From Glaciimonas sp. CA11.2 (lineage in GTDB: Bacteria > Pseudomonadota > Gammaproteobacteria > Burkholderiales > Burkholderiaceae_D): a stretch of DNA of 64,000 nucleotides. Positions 47,682-58,851 of the stretch are shown here, in pieces. The notes beneath the pieces are model-generated. The model was not told the DNA's origin, did no database searches, and worked only from the letters and a program-made list of their open reading frames with translations. Location: contig NZ_JAVIWL010000001.1 in assembly GCF_034314045.1 (NCBI RefSeq), forward strand, positions 1,116,001 to 1,180,000, given 5' to 3'. Within the stretch, counting starts at the first letter, position 1; each line of letters begins with the position of its first letter. The translations under genes were made by a program, and so were the position numbers.

Positions 47682-48764
47682 ATGCCATTTTCTTTTACTG
47701 ACGAACAAAAACAAACAATGTTATGGCTAGTTGTGGCGATATTGCTCATTGCGCTTTTTGTTGCTTTGGGGCCGATCATGACGCCATTTGTGGCTTCTGC
47801 CATCCTCGCATACGCGCTGAACCCGGGTGTTGACTGGCTAGCTAGGCGGCGGATTGGAAAATACCCTTTTCCACGGGCGTTGGCGGTATTGCTTGTCATG
47901 CTGATACTATCGCTTGCGATTCTGGCAGTTATCCTCATTGTGATACCGGTGTTGCGGACTGAATTTCCGTTGTTACAAAACCAAATTCCAAACTTTTTGA
48001 CCAAATTAGATGGTTTTATTGGCCCGCACCTGGAAGACTTTGGTATTCATTTTCGACTAAATAGTAGTGGTATCAAAGAGATGCTGACCAAACAAATGGC
48101 AACCAGCGGTGACGAAATCTGGGCTGCGGTTCTGGCTTCGGTCAAAGTCGGTGGAACCGCGGTATTAGGTTGGATCGCAACGATACTGTTAGTCCCAATC
48201 ATGTTATTTTATCTATTGCAAGACTGGCATCGATTTATTGCCACATTAGGTCACATGGTCCCGCGTCGCTGGCAAGCCAAGACCAATAGCATGGCCCTTG
48301 AAGTAGATGGATTGCTGGCGCAATATTTCCGCGGTCAATTGTTGGTGATGTTGGTTCTGGCGATTTATTACTCAACCGGCCTGGCAATTGCAGGTTTTGA
48401 CGTAGCGCTGCCGGTCGGCATCATCACCGGTTTGCTGGTGTTTATTCCATACGTGGGCTTTGGTCTCGGTTTAGCGCTGGCGCTGATCGCAGCGATGTTA
48501 CAGTTCAGCGGTTTTCACGGTTTAGCGGCAGTGGCAATTGTTTATGGATTAGGTCAAATGCTTGAAAGTTTCTTCCTGACGCCGCGTTTGGTCGGTGAGC
48601 GGATTGGCTTGCACCCGCTGGTGGTAATTTTTGCTTTAATGGCATTCGGACAACTATTTGGATTCGTCGGCATCTTGCTGGCGCTACCAACTTCGGCGAT
48701 TATGTCGGTCATTGTGAAACATATTCGCATGCATTATCTGAATAGTAGTTTTTATACTCAGTAA
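47682..48764 (+). CDS. AI-2E family transporter (PerM-like permease)
   Basis: 360 residues with about eight membrane helices in the family arrangement: two near the N-terminus, a hydrophilic domain (about 90-150), then the C-terminal bundle with LPVGIITGLLVFIPYVGFGLG and FFLTPRLVGERIGLHPLVV. Family members export autoinducer-2, or act as Na+/H+ antiporters; the substrate here is not known. In Burkholderiales it regularly lies between purM and hda. Confidence 0.92.
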   Translation: MPFSFTDEQKQTMLWLVVAILLIALFVALGPIMTPFVASAILAYALNPGVDWLARRRIGKYPFPRALAVLLVMLILSLAILAVILIVIPVLRTEFPLLQNQIPNFLTKLDGFIGPHLEDFGIHFRLNSSGIKEMLTKQMATSGDEIWAAVLASVKVGGTAVLGWIATILLVPIMLFYLLQDWHRFIATLGHMVPRRWQAKTNSMALEVDGLLAQYFRGQLLVMLVLAIYYSTGLAIAGFDVALPVGIITGLLVFIPYVGFGLGLALALIAAMLQFSGFHGLAAVAIVYGLGQMLESFFLTPRLVGERIGLHPLVVIFALMAFGQLFGFVGILLALPTSAIMSVIVKHIRMHYLNSSFYTQ

Positions 48765-48859
48765 AATGCATTTATATCAACAACGTACGGAATTTAATAG
48801 CGCATTCAATGCGCAACTCAATACGCAATTAAGTCTGTAAAAAGTATGAAAAATCAAGC

Positions 48860-49600
48860 ATGAGGCAATTACTACTCGATATTACTGCCGACGACGCGCA
48901 AACGCTCGATACTTTCGTGATTGGAAACAATCAGGAAGTGTTGCAGTTTTTGCGCCAATTGACAGCGCCATCGACTACCTCAGCAACCGCACCGGGAGAT
49001 CGATTCGTCTATTTATGGGGTCAATCCGGTGCCGGAAAAAGCCATCTGTTGCAAGCCTTTGCACGCATTACTAACGCCCATCTGATCAGCGCTGCTGATT
49101 TAAACGCGCATCATGCAATTGAATACAACGAGTCCTATAGCGCTGGTCTGTTTCATTTTTCTGCCGAAGATACCGGCTATCTGATTGATGATTGCGACAA
49201 GCTATGCGCAGAAGATCAGATTTTGGCGTTTGCTTTATTTAATCAAATTCGTGAGCATGGCGGTTGGTTTATTACCAGTGGCGCACAACCGCCAGCAGAA
49301 TTAACCCATACCATACGTGAAGATTTGCGAACGCGACTTGGATGGGGCCTGATTTATCAACTAAATGGCCTCAGCGATGAAGAAAAAATCTCAACATTGT
49401 CACAAGCAGCGCAAGCACGTGGACTCACCTTGTCGAGTGGCGTGCTACCCTATCTCATTACGCATTTTCGACGCGATATGCGCTCATTAATGGAAAAACT
49501 GGACGAACTTGATCGTTACTCGCTAGAAACTAAGCGTCCTATAACCCTGCCGTTGTTACGCAGCCTGTTACAACTCGAATCTGAAGAAAAATCACTATGA
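48860..49600 (+). CDS. hda: DnaA regulatory inactivator Hda
   Basis: 246-residue AAA+ protein like DnaA domain III. Walker A GQSGAGKS is at 54-61 and the Walker B-like part is LIDDCDKL. The N-terminal QLLLDI (3-8) is a beta-clamp-binding motif, by which Hda joins the sliding clamp to trigger DnaA-ATP hydrolysis after initiation. The C-terminus has RRDMRSLMEKLDELD. The stop overlaps the next start (ATGA). Confidence 0.93.
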   Translation: MRQLLLDITADDAQTLDTFVIGNNQEVLQFLRQLTAPSTTSATAPGDRFVYLWGQSGAGKSHLLQAFARITNAHLISAADLNAHHAIEYNESYSAGLFHFSAEDTGYLIDDCDKLCAEDQILAFALFNQIREHGGWFITSGAQPPAELTHTIREDLRTRLGWGLIYQLNGLSDEEKISTLSQAAQARGLTLSSGVLPYLITHFRRDMRSLMEKLDELDRYSLETKRPITLPLLRSLLQLESEEKSL

Positions 49601-50268
49601 ATCTGGCCCTATTCGACCTTGACCACACTCTGCTGCCGATCGACTCGGATTATGAGTGGGGCCAATTTTTAATCCGCATCGGTGCGGTGGATGCTGATCT
49701 ATTTAGTAAAAGTAATGCCGAATGGTTTGCCCAGTATCAAGCGGGTACACTCGATCCGGTAAAGTATTTGGAATTCACTTTCGGCACGCTGTCTACATTT
49801 CCGCGTAAGCAGCTTGACGCCTGGCACCAACAATTCATGAAAGAAGTGATCGTGCCGCGGATTACTCCGCAGGCGTTAGACCTTCTGCAACAGCATCACG
49901 ATGCGGGCGATCTGGTCGCCATCGTGACAGCCACCAATAGTTTTGTCACCGAACCGATTGCGAAGGCACTTGGCGTAGACTTTTTGATTGCCTCCGATCC
50001 AGAAACTACGGATGACGGAGAAATCACCGGAAAACTGTTAGACACGCCGACATACGGCCCTGGTAAGGTTATTCATACCCACGCATGGCTGGCAACGATG
50101 GATATGACGCTCTCCAGCTTTCCACGGTCTTTTTTCTATAGCGATTCGCATAACGATCTACCGCTGATGATGCTGGTGACCGATCCGATCGCTACCAACC
50201 CAAATGCCCAGCTAAAAGCACATGCTGACGCACACGGTTGGTCAATACTGCAGTTGTTCGACGAATAG
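49597..50268 (+). CDS. HAD-IB family phosphatase
   Basis: 223 residues. The N-terminal FDLDHTLLPIDSD has nucleophile Asp7 and acid/base Asp9. Motif II is IVTATNSFV, and motif III/IV is SDSHNDLPLMMLV. The SerB-like cap is inserted between. Family members include phosphoserine and histidinol-phosphate phosphatases; the substrate cannot be told from sequence. It is translationally coupled to hda by a 4-base overlap. Confidence 0.92.
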   Translation: MNLALFDLDHTLLPIDSDYEWGQFLIRIGAVDADLFSKSNAEWFAQYQAGTLDPVKYLEFTFGTLSTFPRKQLDAWHQQFMKEVIVPRITPQALDLLQQHHDAGDLVAIVTATNSFVTEPIAKALGVDFLIASDPETTDDGEITGKLLDTPTYGPGKVIHTHAWLATMDMTLSSFPRSFFYSDSHNDLPLMMLVTDPIATNPNAQLKAHADAHGWSILQLFDE

Positions 50269-50485
50269 ACACATCTCTAAAAAAACCGTAACAAACGCCC
50301 CAATTTGGATTGGCGATGCTGCCAACTATGCAATCTCATGCAAATGCAAGTTTAAGTGTTAATACAATCACACCATTTGCAATAACGAGAGCATGCATCG
50401 CACAGACAAGCTTGGTAGATGCAGGTGGTTTTTTGAGTTCGTCTGTAGTCGAGGCGACATATAGCCAACATATAATCAAGACACA

Positions 50486-51865
50486 ATGATCAAAAAGCTG
50501 ATTCGCTCCATTCTCGGACCCAAAAAAAAGGTGGAAGACCACACCAAGCCGGTGGTGCTAAGCCCCAAGCAACATGGCATTGACCTTCAACTCGTTTCGC
50601 CCAATGCGATCCGTGTCACCAGCACCTTGCAAGAAGCCGGTTTCAAGGCCTTCATCGTCGGTGGTGCGGTCCGCGATCTTCTATTGGGCGTTAAACCAAA
50701 AGATTTCGACGTCGCCACTAACGCTACGCCGGAGCAGGTCAAACGGTTATTTCGACGCGCCTTTTTGATCGGCAAGCGCTTTCAAATAGTCCACGTCATG
50801 TTTGGCCAAGAGTTGATCGAAGTCACCACCTTCCGTGGCGCCTCATCGACAGGCGCGCCAAAGGATGAGCATGGCCGGGTGTTACGCGACAACACGTTCG
50901 GCGAGCAACATGAAGACGCAATCCGACGCGACTTCACGATTAACGCCATGTATTACGATCCAAGTAGCCAGAGTGTCCTCGATTATCACGGAGGAATTGC
51001 GGATATTCGCTCCAAGACCTTGCGCATCATCGGCGTTCCCGAGGCCCGCTATCGCGAAGATCCGGTGCGCATGTTGCGGATTGTTCGCTTCGCCGCCAAG
51101 TTAAACTTTACGATTGAACCGGACACCCGCGCCCCGATTCCTATTATGGCAACCCTCATCAATAACGTGCCGACTGCACGCGTATTTGATGAAATGCTGA
51201 AATTGCTCATGAGCGGGCATGCGCTGGCTTGTCTGCAACAACTGCGCAAAGAAGGCTTACATCACGGCCTTCTGCCGCTGCTGGACGTGGTTCTTGAGCA
51301 ACCGATGGGCGAAAAATTCGTCACGCTGGCATTAGCAAATACCGATCAGCGCGTATTGCAAGGCAAACCCGTTTCGCCCGGCTTTCTCTTTGCATCGTTG
51401 CTGTGGCATCAAGTACTCGAAAAATGGACGGCCTACAAAGCTGCTGGCGAATTTCCTATTCCGGCGCTGCATCTTGCCGCGGATGATGTGCTGGATGCCC
51501 AAACCGACAAGTTGGCGTTGCAACGGAAAATCGCTTCAGACATGCGCGATATCTGGGCTATGCAACCGCGTTTTGAACGTCGCGTAGGTAAAGCGCCATA
51601 CAAATTGTTGGAACATATACGCTTGCGTGCGGGCTACGACTTTCTGCTATTGCGCTGCGCTTCCGGTGAACTGGATAGCGAACTGGGCGAATGGTGGACC
51701 GCTTTTATGGAAGCCGACGGTACAGGCCGTGAAATTTTGCTGGCACAGAAACCAAAGTTGACCAACGAAGGCCCGCCGCCAAAAAAACGTGCGCGACGCC
51801 GGAGTCCGCGCAGTCCTGGCAGCAGCAACAGCGGTAACAGTAGCGGCACGCAGGACGGTGCTTAA
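50486..51865 (+). CDS. pcnB: Poly(A) polymerase I
   Basis: 459-residue class II nucleotidyltransferase that adds 3' poly(A) to RNA and speeds its decay. The catalytic head is FIVGGAVRDLLLG followed by KPKDFDVATNATP, with RRAFLIGKRFQIVHV and FRGAS. RDFTINAMYYDP and RYREDPVRMLRIVRFAAKL in parts follow as in PcnB. The basic, Ser-rich tail (KKRARRRSPRSPGSS) suits RNA binding. folK starts 3 bases after the stop, so the two are co-transcribed. Confidence 0.95.
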   Translation: MIKKLIRSILGPKKKVEDHTKPVVLSPKQHGIDLQLVSPNAIRVTSTLQEAGFKAFIVGGAVRDLLLGVKPKDFDVATNATPEQVKRLFRRAFLIGKRFQIVHVMFGQELIEVTTFRGASSTGAPKDEHGRVLRDNTFGEQHEDAIRRDFTINAMYYDPSSQSVLDYHGGIADIRSKTLRIIGVPEARYREDPVRMLRIVRFAAKLNFTIEPDTRAPIPIMATLINNVPTARVFDEMLKLLMSGHALACLQQLRKEGLHHGLLPLLDVVLEQPMGEKFVTLALANTDQRVLQGKPVSPGFLFASLLWHQVLEKWTAYKAAGEFPIPALHLAADDVLDAQTDKLALQRKIASDMRDIWAMQPRFERRVGKAPYKLLEHIRLRAGYDFLLLRCASGELDSELGEWWTAFMEADGTGREILLAQKPKLTNEGPPPKKRARRRSPRSPGSSNSGNSSGTQDGA

Positions 51866-51867
51866 GC

Positions 51868-52356
51868 GTGGCTGATCTGCATCCTGTCAAAAGTTACATT
51901 GGTATCGGTGCGAATTTGGGCGACGCCAAGGCACACGTGCTTAACGCTATTATGCAACTGGGCAGATTGCCCAAGACATCAATCATTGCGCAATCCAGCC
52001 TGTTCCGCACGGCTCCGATTGATTCCAGCGGCGATGACTACATCAACGCTGTGGTCAGCCTCGATACCGTATTAACGCCGCATGCGTTGCTGCAAGCGCT
52101 TCAGGACATTGAGCAACGTTTCGGCCGCGAACGTCCCTATCCGAATGCACCACGTACTCTGGATCTGGATCTGTTGTTATATGGCGCGATGACGATCGCC
52201 GATGCGATCTTGACCGTGCCACATCCCCGCATGATACAACGCGCTTTTGTCTTGATCCCGCTGTTGCAAATTGACCCTTTTATCACCATACCCGGACACG
52301 GGCCAGCGCATCAGTTCATGCCGCAAGTGGCAGATCAGTCGATTGCCAAAATTTAA
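51868..52356 (+). CDS. folK: 2-amino-4-hydroxy-6-hydroxymethyldihydropteridine pyrophosphokinase
   Basis: Folate pathway enzyme (HPPK) transferring pyrophosphate from ATP to the pterin. 162 residues with a GTG start at 51868. Signatures: YIGIGANLGDAKAHV at the N-terminus, FGRERPYPNAPRTLDLDLLLYG with the Mg-binding Asp pair, and VPHPRMIQRAFVLIPL. It follows pcnB directly. The neighbouring kinase and panB are also biosynthetic. Confidence 0.96.
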   Translation: MADLHPVKSYIGIGANLGDAKAHVLNAIMQLGRLPKTSIIAQSSLFRTAPIDSSGDDYINAVVSLDTVLTPHALLQALQDIEQRFGRERPYPNAPRTLDLDLLLYGAMTIADAILTVPHPRMIQRAFVLIPLLQIDPFITIPGHGPAHQFMPQVADQSIAKI

Positions 52357-52572
52357 CTGAATCAATATTGATAACACCAGCGGAACGTGTGATCTTCGGT
52401 GATATTGGGCCAACGCCCAAAAGCGTTTACGCTAAACTTGTTACACCATGCTCGCTAAGTACAGACCAACGCAACATGACCACAATCTTTTTTGCGACTG
52501 TTCTCATGACAATATTGCCACTTATTCATTCACATCGTATGTGAGTTAAGCGATCCCTTTTATCTTTCGAAT

Positions 52573-53220
52573 ATGAATCTACATAATTACAGGTACGTCG
52601 TGGTTGAAGGCCCTATCGGAGTCGGTAAAACCACCTTAACGCAAAAAATCGCGGCACACATTGGCGCACAAGTTCTGCTCGAGCAACCGGAAAGTAACCC
52701 ATTTCTGGAAAAGTTTTATGCCGATCAATCGCGTTATGCGCTATCGACCCAAATGTTTTTCTTGTTCCAACGCGTCAATCAGTTGCGCAGCCTTTCACAG
52801 ACCGATCTTTTCGATGGCTCGAGCGCGATAGTTACAGATTTTTTGCTCGATAAAGACCCTATCTTCGCTAATCTGACCTTAGCTGACGAAGAGCTGAAAC
52901 TGTATCAACAACTTTACGATCACTTACGTCCACAAACACCAACACCCGATTTGGTCATCTATCTGCAAGCTGAACCTGACACGCTGATTGAACGCATTAA
53001 AAAACGTGGCATTCCAATGGAATCGGGGATTACCCTCGACTATCTCAAGCGATTATGTGAGAGTTACAGCCGCTTTTTCTACGATTACGAAGCCGCCCCT
53101 TTACTGATCGTGAGTAATCAACATATGGATCTATCAGGCAATGATGGTGATTTCGCATTGCTGCTGGATCGCATCGAAAGCATGCGTGGCAAGCGTGAAT
53201 TTTTTAATCGCGGAGAATAA
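52573..53220 (+). CDS. Deoxynucleoside kinase family protein
   Basis: 215 residues, P-loop GPIGVGKTT near 14-22. [15 protein letters not shown] holds the DRS-like region, here in the form DFLL, and [20 protein letters not shown] gives the LID/Arg region. Such proteins phosphorylate deoxyadenosine or deoxyguanosine; in beta-proteobacteria they are often placed between folK and panB. The substrate is not known. The stop is 1 base before the panB start. Confidence 0.92.
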   Translation: MNLHNYRYVVVEGPIGVGKTTLTQKIAAHIGAQVLLEQPESNPFLEKFYADQSRYALSTQMFFLFQRVNQLRSLSQTDLFDGSSAIVTDFLLDKDPIFANLTLADEELKLYQQLYDHLRPQTPTPDLVIYLQAEPDTLIERIKKRGIPMESGITLDYLKRLCESYSRFFYDYEAAPLLIVSNQHMDLSGNDGDFALLLDRIESMRGKREFFNRGE

Positions 53221-53221
53221 T

Positions 53222-54061
53222 ATGGCAGGCTATTTGCAAGGCGAAGCGGCGACATCAGCGCAGGCACGGACGAAACCGGTAACGATACCAGTGCTGCAAA
53301 ACATGCGTGATAAGGGCGAAAAAATTACCATGCTGACTTGTTACGACGCTAGCTTTACCGCGCTGCTGGATCGCTGCGGAATTGACACTATATTAATTGG
53401 TGATTCGCTCGGCATGGTGTGTCAGGGACATTCGTCAACATTGCCGGTAACCGTGCAAGATATTGCTTATCACACAGCCAGTGTCAGTCGCGCCAAGCCC
53501 ACCGCACTCGTGCTTTCCGATTTACCGTTCGGCAGTTACGGCACGCCGGAGACCGCCTTTATCAACGCCGTACAGCTGATTCAGGCTGGCGCACAAATGG
53601 TCAAATTGGAAGGCGGCGCGTGGCTCGCGCCAACCGTGCGCTTTCTCACTGAACGCGCGATTCCGGTCTGTGCACATCTCGGCCTTACGCCGCAGTCTGT
53701 GCATCAGATGGGCGGCTACAAAGTACAGGGTAAAACCAGCGCTGCGGTGGAACAACTGAAATCTGATGCATTGGCATTGCAGGCTGCCGGTGCCAGCATG
53801 GTGGTTCTCGAAGCGATCCCGGCGGTGCTGGGCAAGGAAATCACTGAATTGCTTACTATACCAACGATAGGCATTGGGGCTGGTCCGGATTGCTCCGGGC
53901 AAGTGTTAGTGTTGCACGATTTACTGGGCGTGTTTCCGGGTCACAAAGCACGCTTTGTTAAAGATTTTATGCAAGGCCAACCGAATATTGATTCAGCCAT
54001 CAAAGCGTATATCGCGGCGGTGAAGGACAAGTCATTTCCTGCGCCGGAGCATTGCTTTTAG
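53222..54061 (+). CDS. panB: 3-methyl-2-oxobutanoate hydroxymethyltransferase
   Basis: Pantothenate pathway; uses methylene-tetrahydrofolate to make ketopantoate. 279 residues from the ATG at 53222. The longer frame back to 53141 overlaps the kinase gene and is not family-like. Motifs: [19 protein letters not shown] in parts, [25 protein letters not shown], and MVKLEGG. The C-terminus has [20 protein letters not shown]. The folate-dependent step and folK in the same cluster suit each other. Confidence 0.96.
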   Translation: MAGYLQGEAATSAQARTKPVTIPVLQNMRDKGEKITMLTCYDASFTALLDRCGIDTILIGDSLGMVCQGHSSTLPVTVQDIAYHTASVSRAKPTALVLSDLPFGSYGTPETAFINAVQLIQAGAQMVKLEGGAWLAPTVRFLTERAIPVCAHLGLTPQSVHQMGGYKVQGKTSAAVEQLKSDALALQAAGASMVVLEAIPAVLGKEITELLTIPTIGIGAGPDCSGQVLVLHDLLGVFPGHKARFVKDFMQGQPNIDSAIKAYIAAVKDKSFPAPEHCF

Positions 54062-54146
54062 GAATATTCTTTAATCCGCTCTTAAACGCTTTAGCGGCAA
54101 AATAAATCGAGCAAGATAAATCGATCACGATAATCGATCAAAATAC

Positions 54147-54186
54147 AAAAATCCCCAATCGGACATTCCTGATTGGGGATTTTTTG
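54147..54186 (+). terminator. Terminator after panB
   Basis: AAAAATCCCCAATC pairs with GATTGGGGATTTTT around a 10-base loop, with a run of T behind. It is 86 bases after the panB stop, closes the hda-panB run, and faces the convergent carbonic anhydrase gene. Confidence 0.92.
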
Positions 54187-54285
54187 TGAGCGATTTACTT
54201 TCTTATAAACGGCTCTTCAAAGATCAATTTATTTTGAAATCGTTTTCGCGCTAGCGTGCCCAAATCCGATTTTTCTTACTTTATC

Positions 54286-54954
54286 TCAATCTTCATACCG
54301 CTTCAGGCTGCAGATCATCGCTTTCGCCAAGTCGTCCGGACCACTGGCAGTGACGCCCAAATCTCTCAGCAAGCCGTCTTGCAAGCCATACACCCAACTA
54401 TGAATCGTCAGTTCCTGCCCTCGCTCCCAAGCATCTTGAACGATCGTGGTTTGACAGATGTTACCGACTTGCTCCATCGAATTGAGCTCGCACAGGCGAT
54501 CATGACGCAATTGTTCCGGTAAAGCCTCACCCAAATAGCGCTCATGCTTTTGATGCACGTCCTGGACGTGACGCAACCAGTTGTCAGCAAGCCCGACCCG
54601 GCGCTTGGTCAACGCCGCATGAACGCCGGAACAGCCGTAATGACCGACCACGAATACATGTTTGACCTTCAGCACATCAACTGCAAATTGAAGCACCGAT
54701 AAACAGTTCAGATCGCTATGCGCAACAACGTTTGCAATATTCCGATGTACGAATAATTCACCCGGACGAAGGCCTAATAATTCGTTTGCCGGAACCCGGC
54801 TATCAGAGCACCCAATCCAGAAATACTCTGGTGACTGTTGTGCTGCCAATGTTTTGAAAAATCCAGGTTCACGTGCCGTCATCCCGGCAGCCCATTGACG
54901 GTTGCTTTCGAAAAGTTGTTCCGTGGTTAGGACATTTTTATGTTCTATCATCAT
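54286..54954 (-). CDS. Beta-class carbonic anhydrase
   Basis: 222 residues. Interconverts CO2 and bicarbonate for carboxylation reactions. Zinc ligands are seen in CSDSRV (Cys and Asp) and GHYGCSG (His, Cys). IGCSDSRVPANELLGLRPGELF, in parts, is the family core, and HRNIANVV follows. The C-terminus has WVYGLQDGLLRDLGV. Related to E. coli Can. Stands alone; no promoter was identified. Confidence 0.95.
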   Translation of the reverse strand: MMIEHKNVLTTEQLFESNRQWAAGMTAREPGFFKTLAAQQSPEYFWIGCSDSRVPANELLGLRPGELFVHRNIANVVAHSDLNCLSVLQFAVDVLKVKHVFVVGHYGCSGVHAALTKRRVGLADNWLRHVQDVHQKHERYLGEALPEQLRHDRLCELNSMEQVGNICQTTIVQDAWERGQELTIHSWVYGLQDGLLRDLGVTASGPDDLAKAMICSLKRYED

Positions 54955-55285
54955 TTTCCAATCAAATTAACGGATTATCAACATGATGTTTATGCAACTC
55001 ATGTAAGCCCGCGTGCACGACATTTTATCGAAAATGGCGCGTAAGAACTTTTTTTTTGAAAGCCCTGCTAAAAGTGACGATAATTTGCACCTAAATATTG
55101 GTAATCGACACATGCATTGCAGAGCTAACATTTGTTAAAAACAACACATAAGCGCGATGGGAGTGTAGCGAGAAAATGCTAACTACGATTGTATTCGATT
55201 CCGAATTACCAATTTATTGGATATGGCTAGCTATCAGTCCAGTCGCGGACCACAGCTTGAAATAAGACAGCGAAAGTAAAATAGA
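54955..55285. other. Gene-free stretch before the carbonic anhydrase gene
   Basis: No gene seen. The carbonic anhydrase promoter should lie in the first 100 bases. The AT-rich middle has no repeat that stands out. Confidence 0.4.
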
Positions 55286-55321
55286 CAATAGCCGCTAACC
55301 ATTACGGATCAGCGGCTATTG
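55286..55321 (-). terminator. Hairpin after dnaJ
   Basis: CAATAGCCGCT pairs perfectly over 11 bases with AGCGGCTATTG around a 14-base loop. On the minus strand it is followed by TCTATTTTAC, a weak T tract. It lies 70 bases behind the dnaJ stop. Confidence 0.7.
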
Positions 55322-55390
55322 AAGGCGCAAGCTAAAAGTTATAGACAGATTTAGGACATCGAACCCGCCTAGGTTAAGCGCCATTACACC

Positions 55391-56530
55391 CTATTCAAAA
55401 AACTCTTTAACCTTATCTTTCCACGATTTACTCTGAGGATTGTGCTTAGCACCGCCTTCAGTAGTCAGTTCGTCGAATTCACGCAGAAGGTCTTTCTGAC
55501 GATCGCTAAGCTTGACTGGTGTTTCAACCACAACATGGCAAAACAGATCACCCGCATAACCTGAACGCACGCCTTTGATACCCTTGCTGCGTAGACGGAA
55601 GGTTTTGCTAGATTGCGTTCCCTCAGGAATGGTAAAGGAGACTTTGCCATTTAACGTCGGCACTTCAATTTCACCACCCAAAGCTGCTTTGGCAAATGAG
55701 ATCGGCATTTCGCAATGCAAATCATCACCATCACGCTGAAATACGCCATGTTGCTTGATATGAATTTCGACATATAAATCGCCAGGAGGACCGCCGTTTG
55801 TGCCCGGCTCTCCGTTGCCGGATGACCGAATGCGCATTCCGTCGTCGATACCTTCCGGGATTTTCACCTCGAGCGTCTTGTTACGCTTGATACGTCCAGC
55901 GCCTGCACATGACGCGCACGGCTCAGCAATCACTTTTCCGCTGCCATGACACTTAGGGCAGGTTTGCTGGATGCTGAAAAATCCTTGCTGCATCCGCACT
56001 TGACCATGACCGCCGCAAGTTGGGCAGGTTACCGGCTGCGTTCCAGGCTTGGCACCACTGCCGTGACAAGGTTCGCACGCATCCCACGAAGGAACCCGAA
56101 TCGTGGTATCAAAACCATGCGCAGCTTGCTCCAGCGTGATTTCCAGGTTGTAGCGCAAATCTGCGCCGCGATATACCTGAGGACCGGCGCCACGACCACC
56201 TCGCGCGCCACCGCCACCGCCGCCACCAAAGATGTCCCCGAAGATATCACCGAAAGCGTCGGCAAAACCACCGCCACCGCCACCGCCGCCTCCACCCATA
56301 TTAGGATCGACACCCGCGTGACCATAGCGATCATAGGCCTCGCGCTTTTGCGGGTCCGATAGCATCTCGTAGGCTTCTTTGCCTTCTTTGAATTTATCTT
56401 CGGCGCCTTTACTATCCGGATTACGGTCCGGATGATGTTTCATCGCGAGTTTGCGGTACGACTTCTTGATCTCTTCATCAGAAGCGTTTTTCGCTACACC
56501 CAGAATTTCGTAAAAATCACGTTTCGCCAT
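55391..56530 (-). CDS. dnaJ: Chaperone DnaJ (Hsp40)
   Basis: 379 residues. J domain (1-70) with HPD in KHHPDRNPD. Then a Gly-rich linker with long runs of Gly around [14 protein letters not shown]. The zinc region has four C-x2-C-x-G-x-G motifs: [24 protein letters not shown] and CASCAGAG. The C-terminal substrate and dimer domains follow. It delivers unfolded proteins to DnaK and stimulates its ATPase. It is third in grpE-dnaK-dnaJ, 335 bases behind dnaK, longer than usual. Confidence 0.97.
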   Translation of the reverse strand: MAKRDFYEILGVAKNASDEEIKKSYRKLAMKHHPDRNPDSKGAEDKFKEGKEAYEMLSDPQKREAYDRYGHAGVDPNMGGGGGGGGGGFADAFGDIFGDIFGGGGGGGARGGRGAGPQVYRGADLRYNLEITLEQAAHGFDTTIRVPSWDACEPCHGSGAKPGTQPVTCPTCGGHGQVRMQQGFFSIQQTCPKCHGSGKVIAEPCASCAGAGRIKRNKTLEVKIPEGIDDGMRIRSSGNGEPGTNGGPPGDLYVEIHIKQHGVFQRDGDDLHCEMPISFAKAALGGEIEVPTLNGKVSFTIPEGTQSSKTFRLRSKGIKGVRSGYAGDLFCHVVVETPVKLSDRQKDLLREFDELTTEGGAKHNPQSKSWKDKVKEFFE

Positions 56531-56865
56531 GTTTTGGCACCTTACTTATTATTTAAGAACACAGTTGCTATTTTTAGCGTATCTGCGACAGCTCACCATT
56601 CGGTCAGAACTTCCCTACCGAATTTAACGATGTCCGACAATTAAACCCAGCGAAGGCGTTTAAACATCGCACTCTGATCATTAACTTCGCCTAAAGCTGA
56701 AGCATTTGCAAAAACCTCAAGCAATTTCAAGGCCAGAATCAATCCCGCAGTTGCAGCAACATAGCAATTTGTTCAAAGCGAAAACGCCGAACAGAGCTTT
56801 AAGCTATGTCCGGCGCGTCAATGCAGTACCTTGGAGAACCCTCCAAACCACTGCCCGGACGGGTT
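56531..56865. other. dnaK-dnaJ intergenic region
   Basis: 335 bases without a gene. It includes a short hairpin TTGGAG/CTCCAA at 56831-56846 and longer GTCCGG/CCGGAC pairing nearby. CTTGAAA occurs on the minus strand near 56720, but no -10 of the heat-shock type is spaced correctly behind it. Confidence 0.4.
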
Positions 56866-58809
56866 TTACTTATCTTTTACTTCTTTAAAGTCGGCGTCAA
56901 CGACGTCGTCTTCTTTTGGCTTGCCTTCTGATGCGCCACCACCTGCGGCAGCACCTTCAGCACCGCCAGCCGCAGCTTGCTGCGCTTGCATATCGGCGTA
57001 CATCTTCTCGCCAAGTTTTTGCGCCGCAGTGCTCAAGGCTGCTGATTTGTTGTCGATGGCGGCTTTGTCGCTACCCTTCAACACTTCTTCCAGTTCCTTG
57101 ATCGCTGCTTCGATGCTTTCTTTCTCTGCCGCTTCCAACTTATCGCCGTATTCAGCCAGCGATTTGCGGGTTGAGTGCACCAGAGCATCGCCTTGGTTAT
57201 GCGTTTCAGCTAGCTCTTTCAAGCGCTTGTCGTCTTCAGCATTCAATTCAGCATCACGCACCATCTTTTGAATTTCATCTTCAGTCAAACCAGAGTTTGC
57301 CTTGATGGTGATTTTGTTTTCCTTGCCGGTTGCTTTGTCTTTCGCGCCGACGTGCAAAATACCGTTCGCGTCGATATCGAAAGTCACTTCAATCTGTGGC
57401 GTACCGCGTGATGCTGGCGGGATACCTTCCAGATTAAATTCGCCCAGGCCTTTATTACCGGCAGCCATTTCGCGCTCACCCTGAAACACTTTAATTGTTA
57501 CGGCTGGCTGATTGTCGTCTGCTGTCGAGAAAACCTGGCTAAACTTGGTCGGAATAGTCGTATTTTTCTTGATCATCTTGGTCATCACGCCACCCATTGT
57601 CTCGATACCGAGCGACAGAGGCGTTACGTCCAACAACAACAAGTCTTTACGATCACCAGACAATACCGAACCTTGAATCGCGGCACCAACGGCAACCGCT
57701 TCGTCTGGATTGACGTCTTTACGTGCATCTTTACCGAAGAATTCTTTTACTTTCTCTTGCACTTTAGGCATACGCGTCATACCACCGACCAGGATGATAT
57801 CGTCGATGTCAGATACTTTGACGCCCGCGTCCTGAATCGCAATACGACAAGGTGCAATGGTCTTTTCGATCAACTCTTCGACCAAAGACTCCAGCTTGGC
57901 ACGTGTCATCTTCATGGTCAGATGGACTGGTGCGCCGTTAGCCATGGCAATGTACGGCTCGTTGATTTCGGTCTGTTGTGACGATGACAACTCAATCTTA
58001 GCGCGCTCAGCGGACGCTTTAATACGTTGCAGTGCAATCGCGTCTTTACCCAGATCGATACCGTTAACTTTCTTGAACTCGTCGAGGATGTAATCAATCA
58101 TGCGTTGATCGAAATCTTCACCACCGAGGAAAGTATCGCCATTAGTCGACAGCACTTCAAACTGCATTTCGCCATCAACGTCGGCGATTTCAATGATCGA
58201 GATGTCGAAAGTACCGCCACCCAAGTCATACACAGCAATCTTGCGATCACCTTTTTCGGTCTTGTCCAGTCCAAAAGCCAATGCGGCTGCGGTTGGCTCA
58301 TTGATGATACGTTTCACATCAAGACCAGCAATACGGCCAGCGTCTTTGGTTGCCTGACGTTGTGCATCATTGAAGTATGCAGGAACGGTGATAACCGCTT
58401 CTGTGACTTCTTCGCCGAGGTAATCTTCAGCGGTTTTCTTCATCTTGCGCAGCACTTCTGCAGCGATTTGCTGCGGTGCCAGTTTTTTGTCGCGCACAGC
58501 AATCCATGCATCGCCGTTGTCGGCTTTAGTGATCTCGTAAGGCATTAACGAGATATCTTTTTGCACTTCTTTTTCGTCGAACTTGCGACCAATCAGACGC
58601 TTGGTTGCGTACAGCGTATTTTTTGGATTTGTGACAGCCTGACGTTTAGCAGGTGCACCGACCAAAATTTCGCCGTCTTCCTGATAAGCGATCACGGATG
58701 GCGTAGTACGCACGCCTTCGGAGTTTTCAATAACCTTAGGCTTGCCGCCTTCCATGATGGAAACACAAGAATTTGTCGTACCCAGATCAATACCGATAAT
58801 TTTACCCAT
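56866..58809 (-). CDS. dnaK: Chaperone DnaK (Hsp70)
   Basis: 647 residues. The ATPase domain (1-385) starts [19 protein letters not shown] and has [13 protein letters not shown] and [10 protein letters not shown]. The peptide-binding domain follows (about 390-510), then a helical lid and a Gly/Ala/Gln-rich tail. The end [13 protein letters not shown] is the EEVD-like bacterial C-terminus. The Shine-Dalgarno is AAAGGACAG. It has its own sigma-32-like promoter, in addition to reading from grpE. Confidence 0.98.
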   Translation of the reverse strand: MGKIIGIDLGTTNSCVSIMEGGKPKVIENSEGVRTTPSVIAYQEDGEILVGAPAKRQAVTNPKNTLYATKRLIGRKFDEKEVQKDISLMPYEITKADNGDAWIAVRDKKLAPQQIAAEVLRKMKKTAEDYLGEEVTEAVITVPAYFNDAQRQATKDAGRIAGLDVKRIINEPTAAALAFGLDKTEKGDRKIAVYDLGGGTFDISIIEIADVDGEMQFEVLSTNGDTFLGGEDFDQRMIDYILDEFKKVNGIDLGKDAIALQRIKASAERAKIELSSSQQTEINEPYIAMANGAPVHLTMKMTRAKLESLVEELIEKTIAPCRIAIQDAGVKVSDIDDIILVGGMTRMPKVQEKVKEFFGKDARKDVNPDEAVAVGAAIQGSVLSGDRKDLLLLDVTPLSLGIETMGGVMTKMIKKNTTIPTKFSQVFSTADDNQPAVTIKVFQGEREMAAGNKGLGEFNLEGIPPASRGTPQIEVTFDIDANGILHVGAKDKATGKENKITIKANSGLTEDEIQKMVRDAELNAEDDKRLKELAETHNQGDALVHSTRKSLAEYGDKLEAAEKESIEAAIKELEEVLKGSDKAAIDNKSAALSTAAQKLGEKMYADMQAQQAAAGGAEGAAAGGGASEGKPKEDDVVDADFKEVKDK

Positions 58810-58851
58810 GATGCTGTCCTTTACTAAATTTGTTGAATTTTGATATGCTAA

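Noticed and set aside
56531..56865. Possible third heat-shock promoter before dnaJ
   Set aside because: A CTTGAAA is present on the minus strand but no CCCCAT-like box stands at the right distance.
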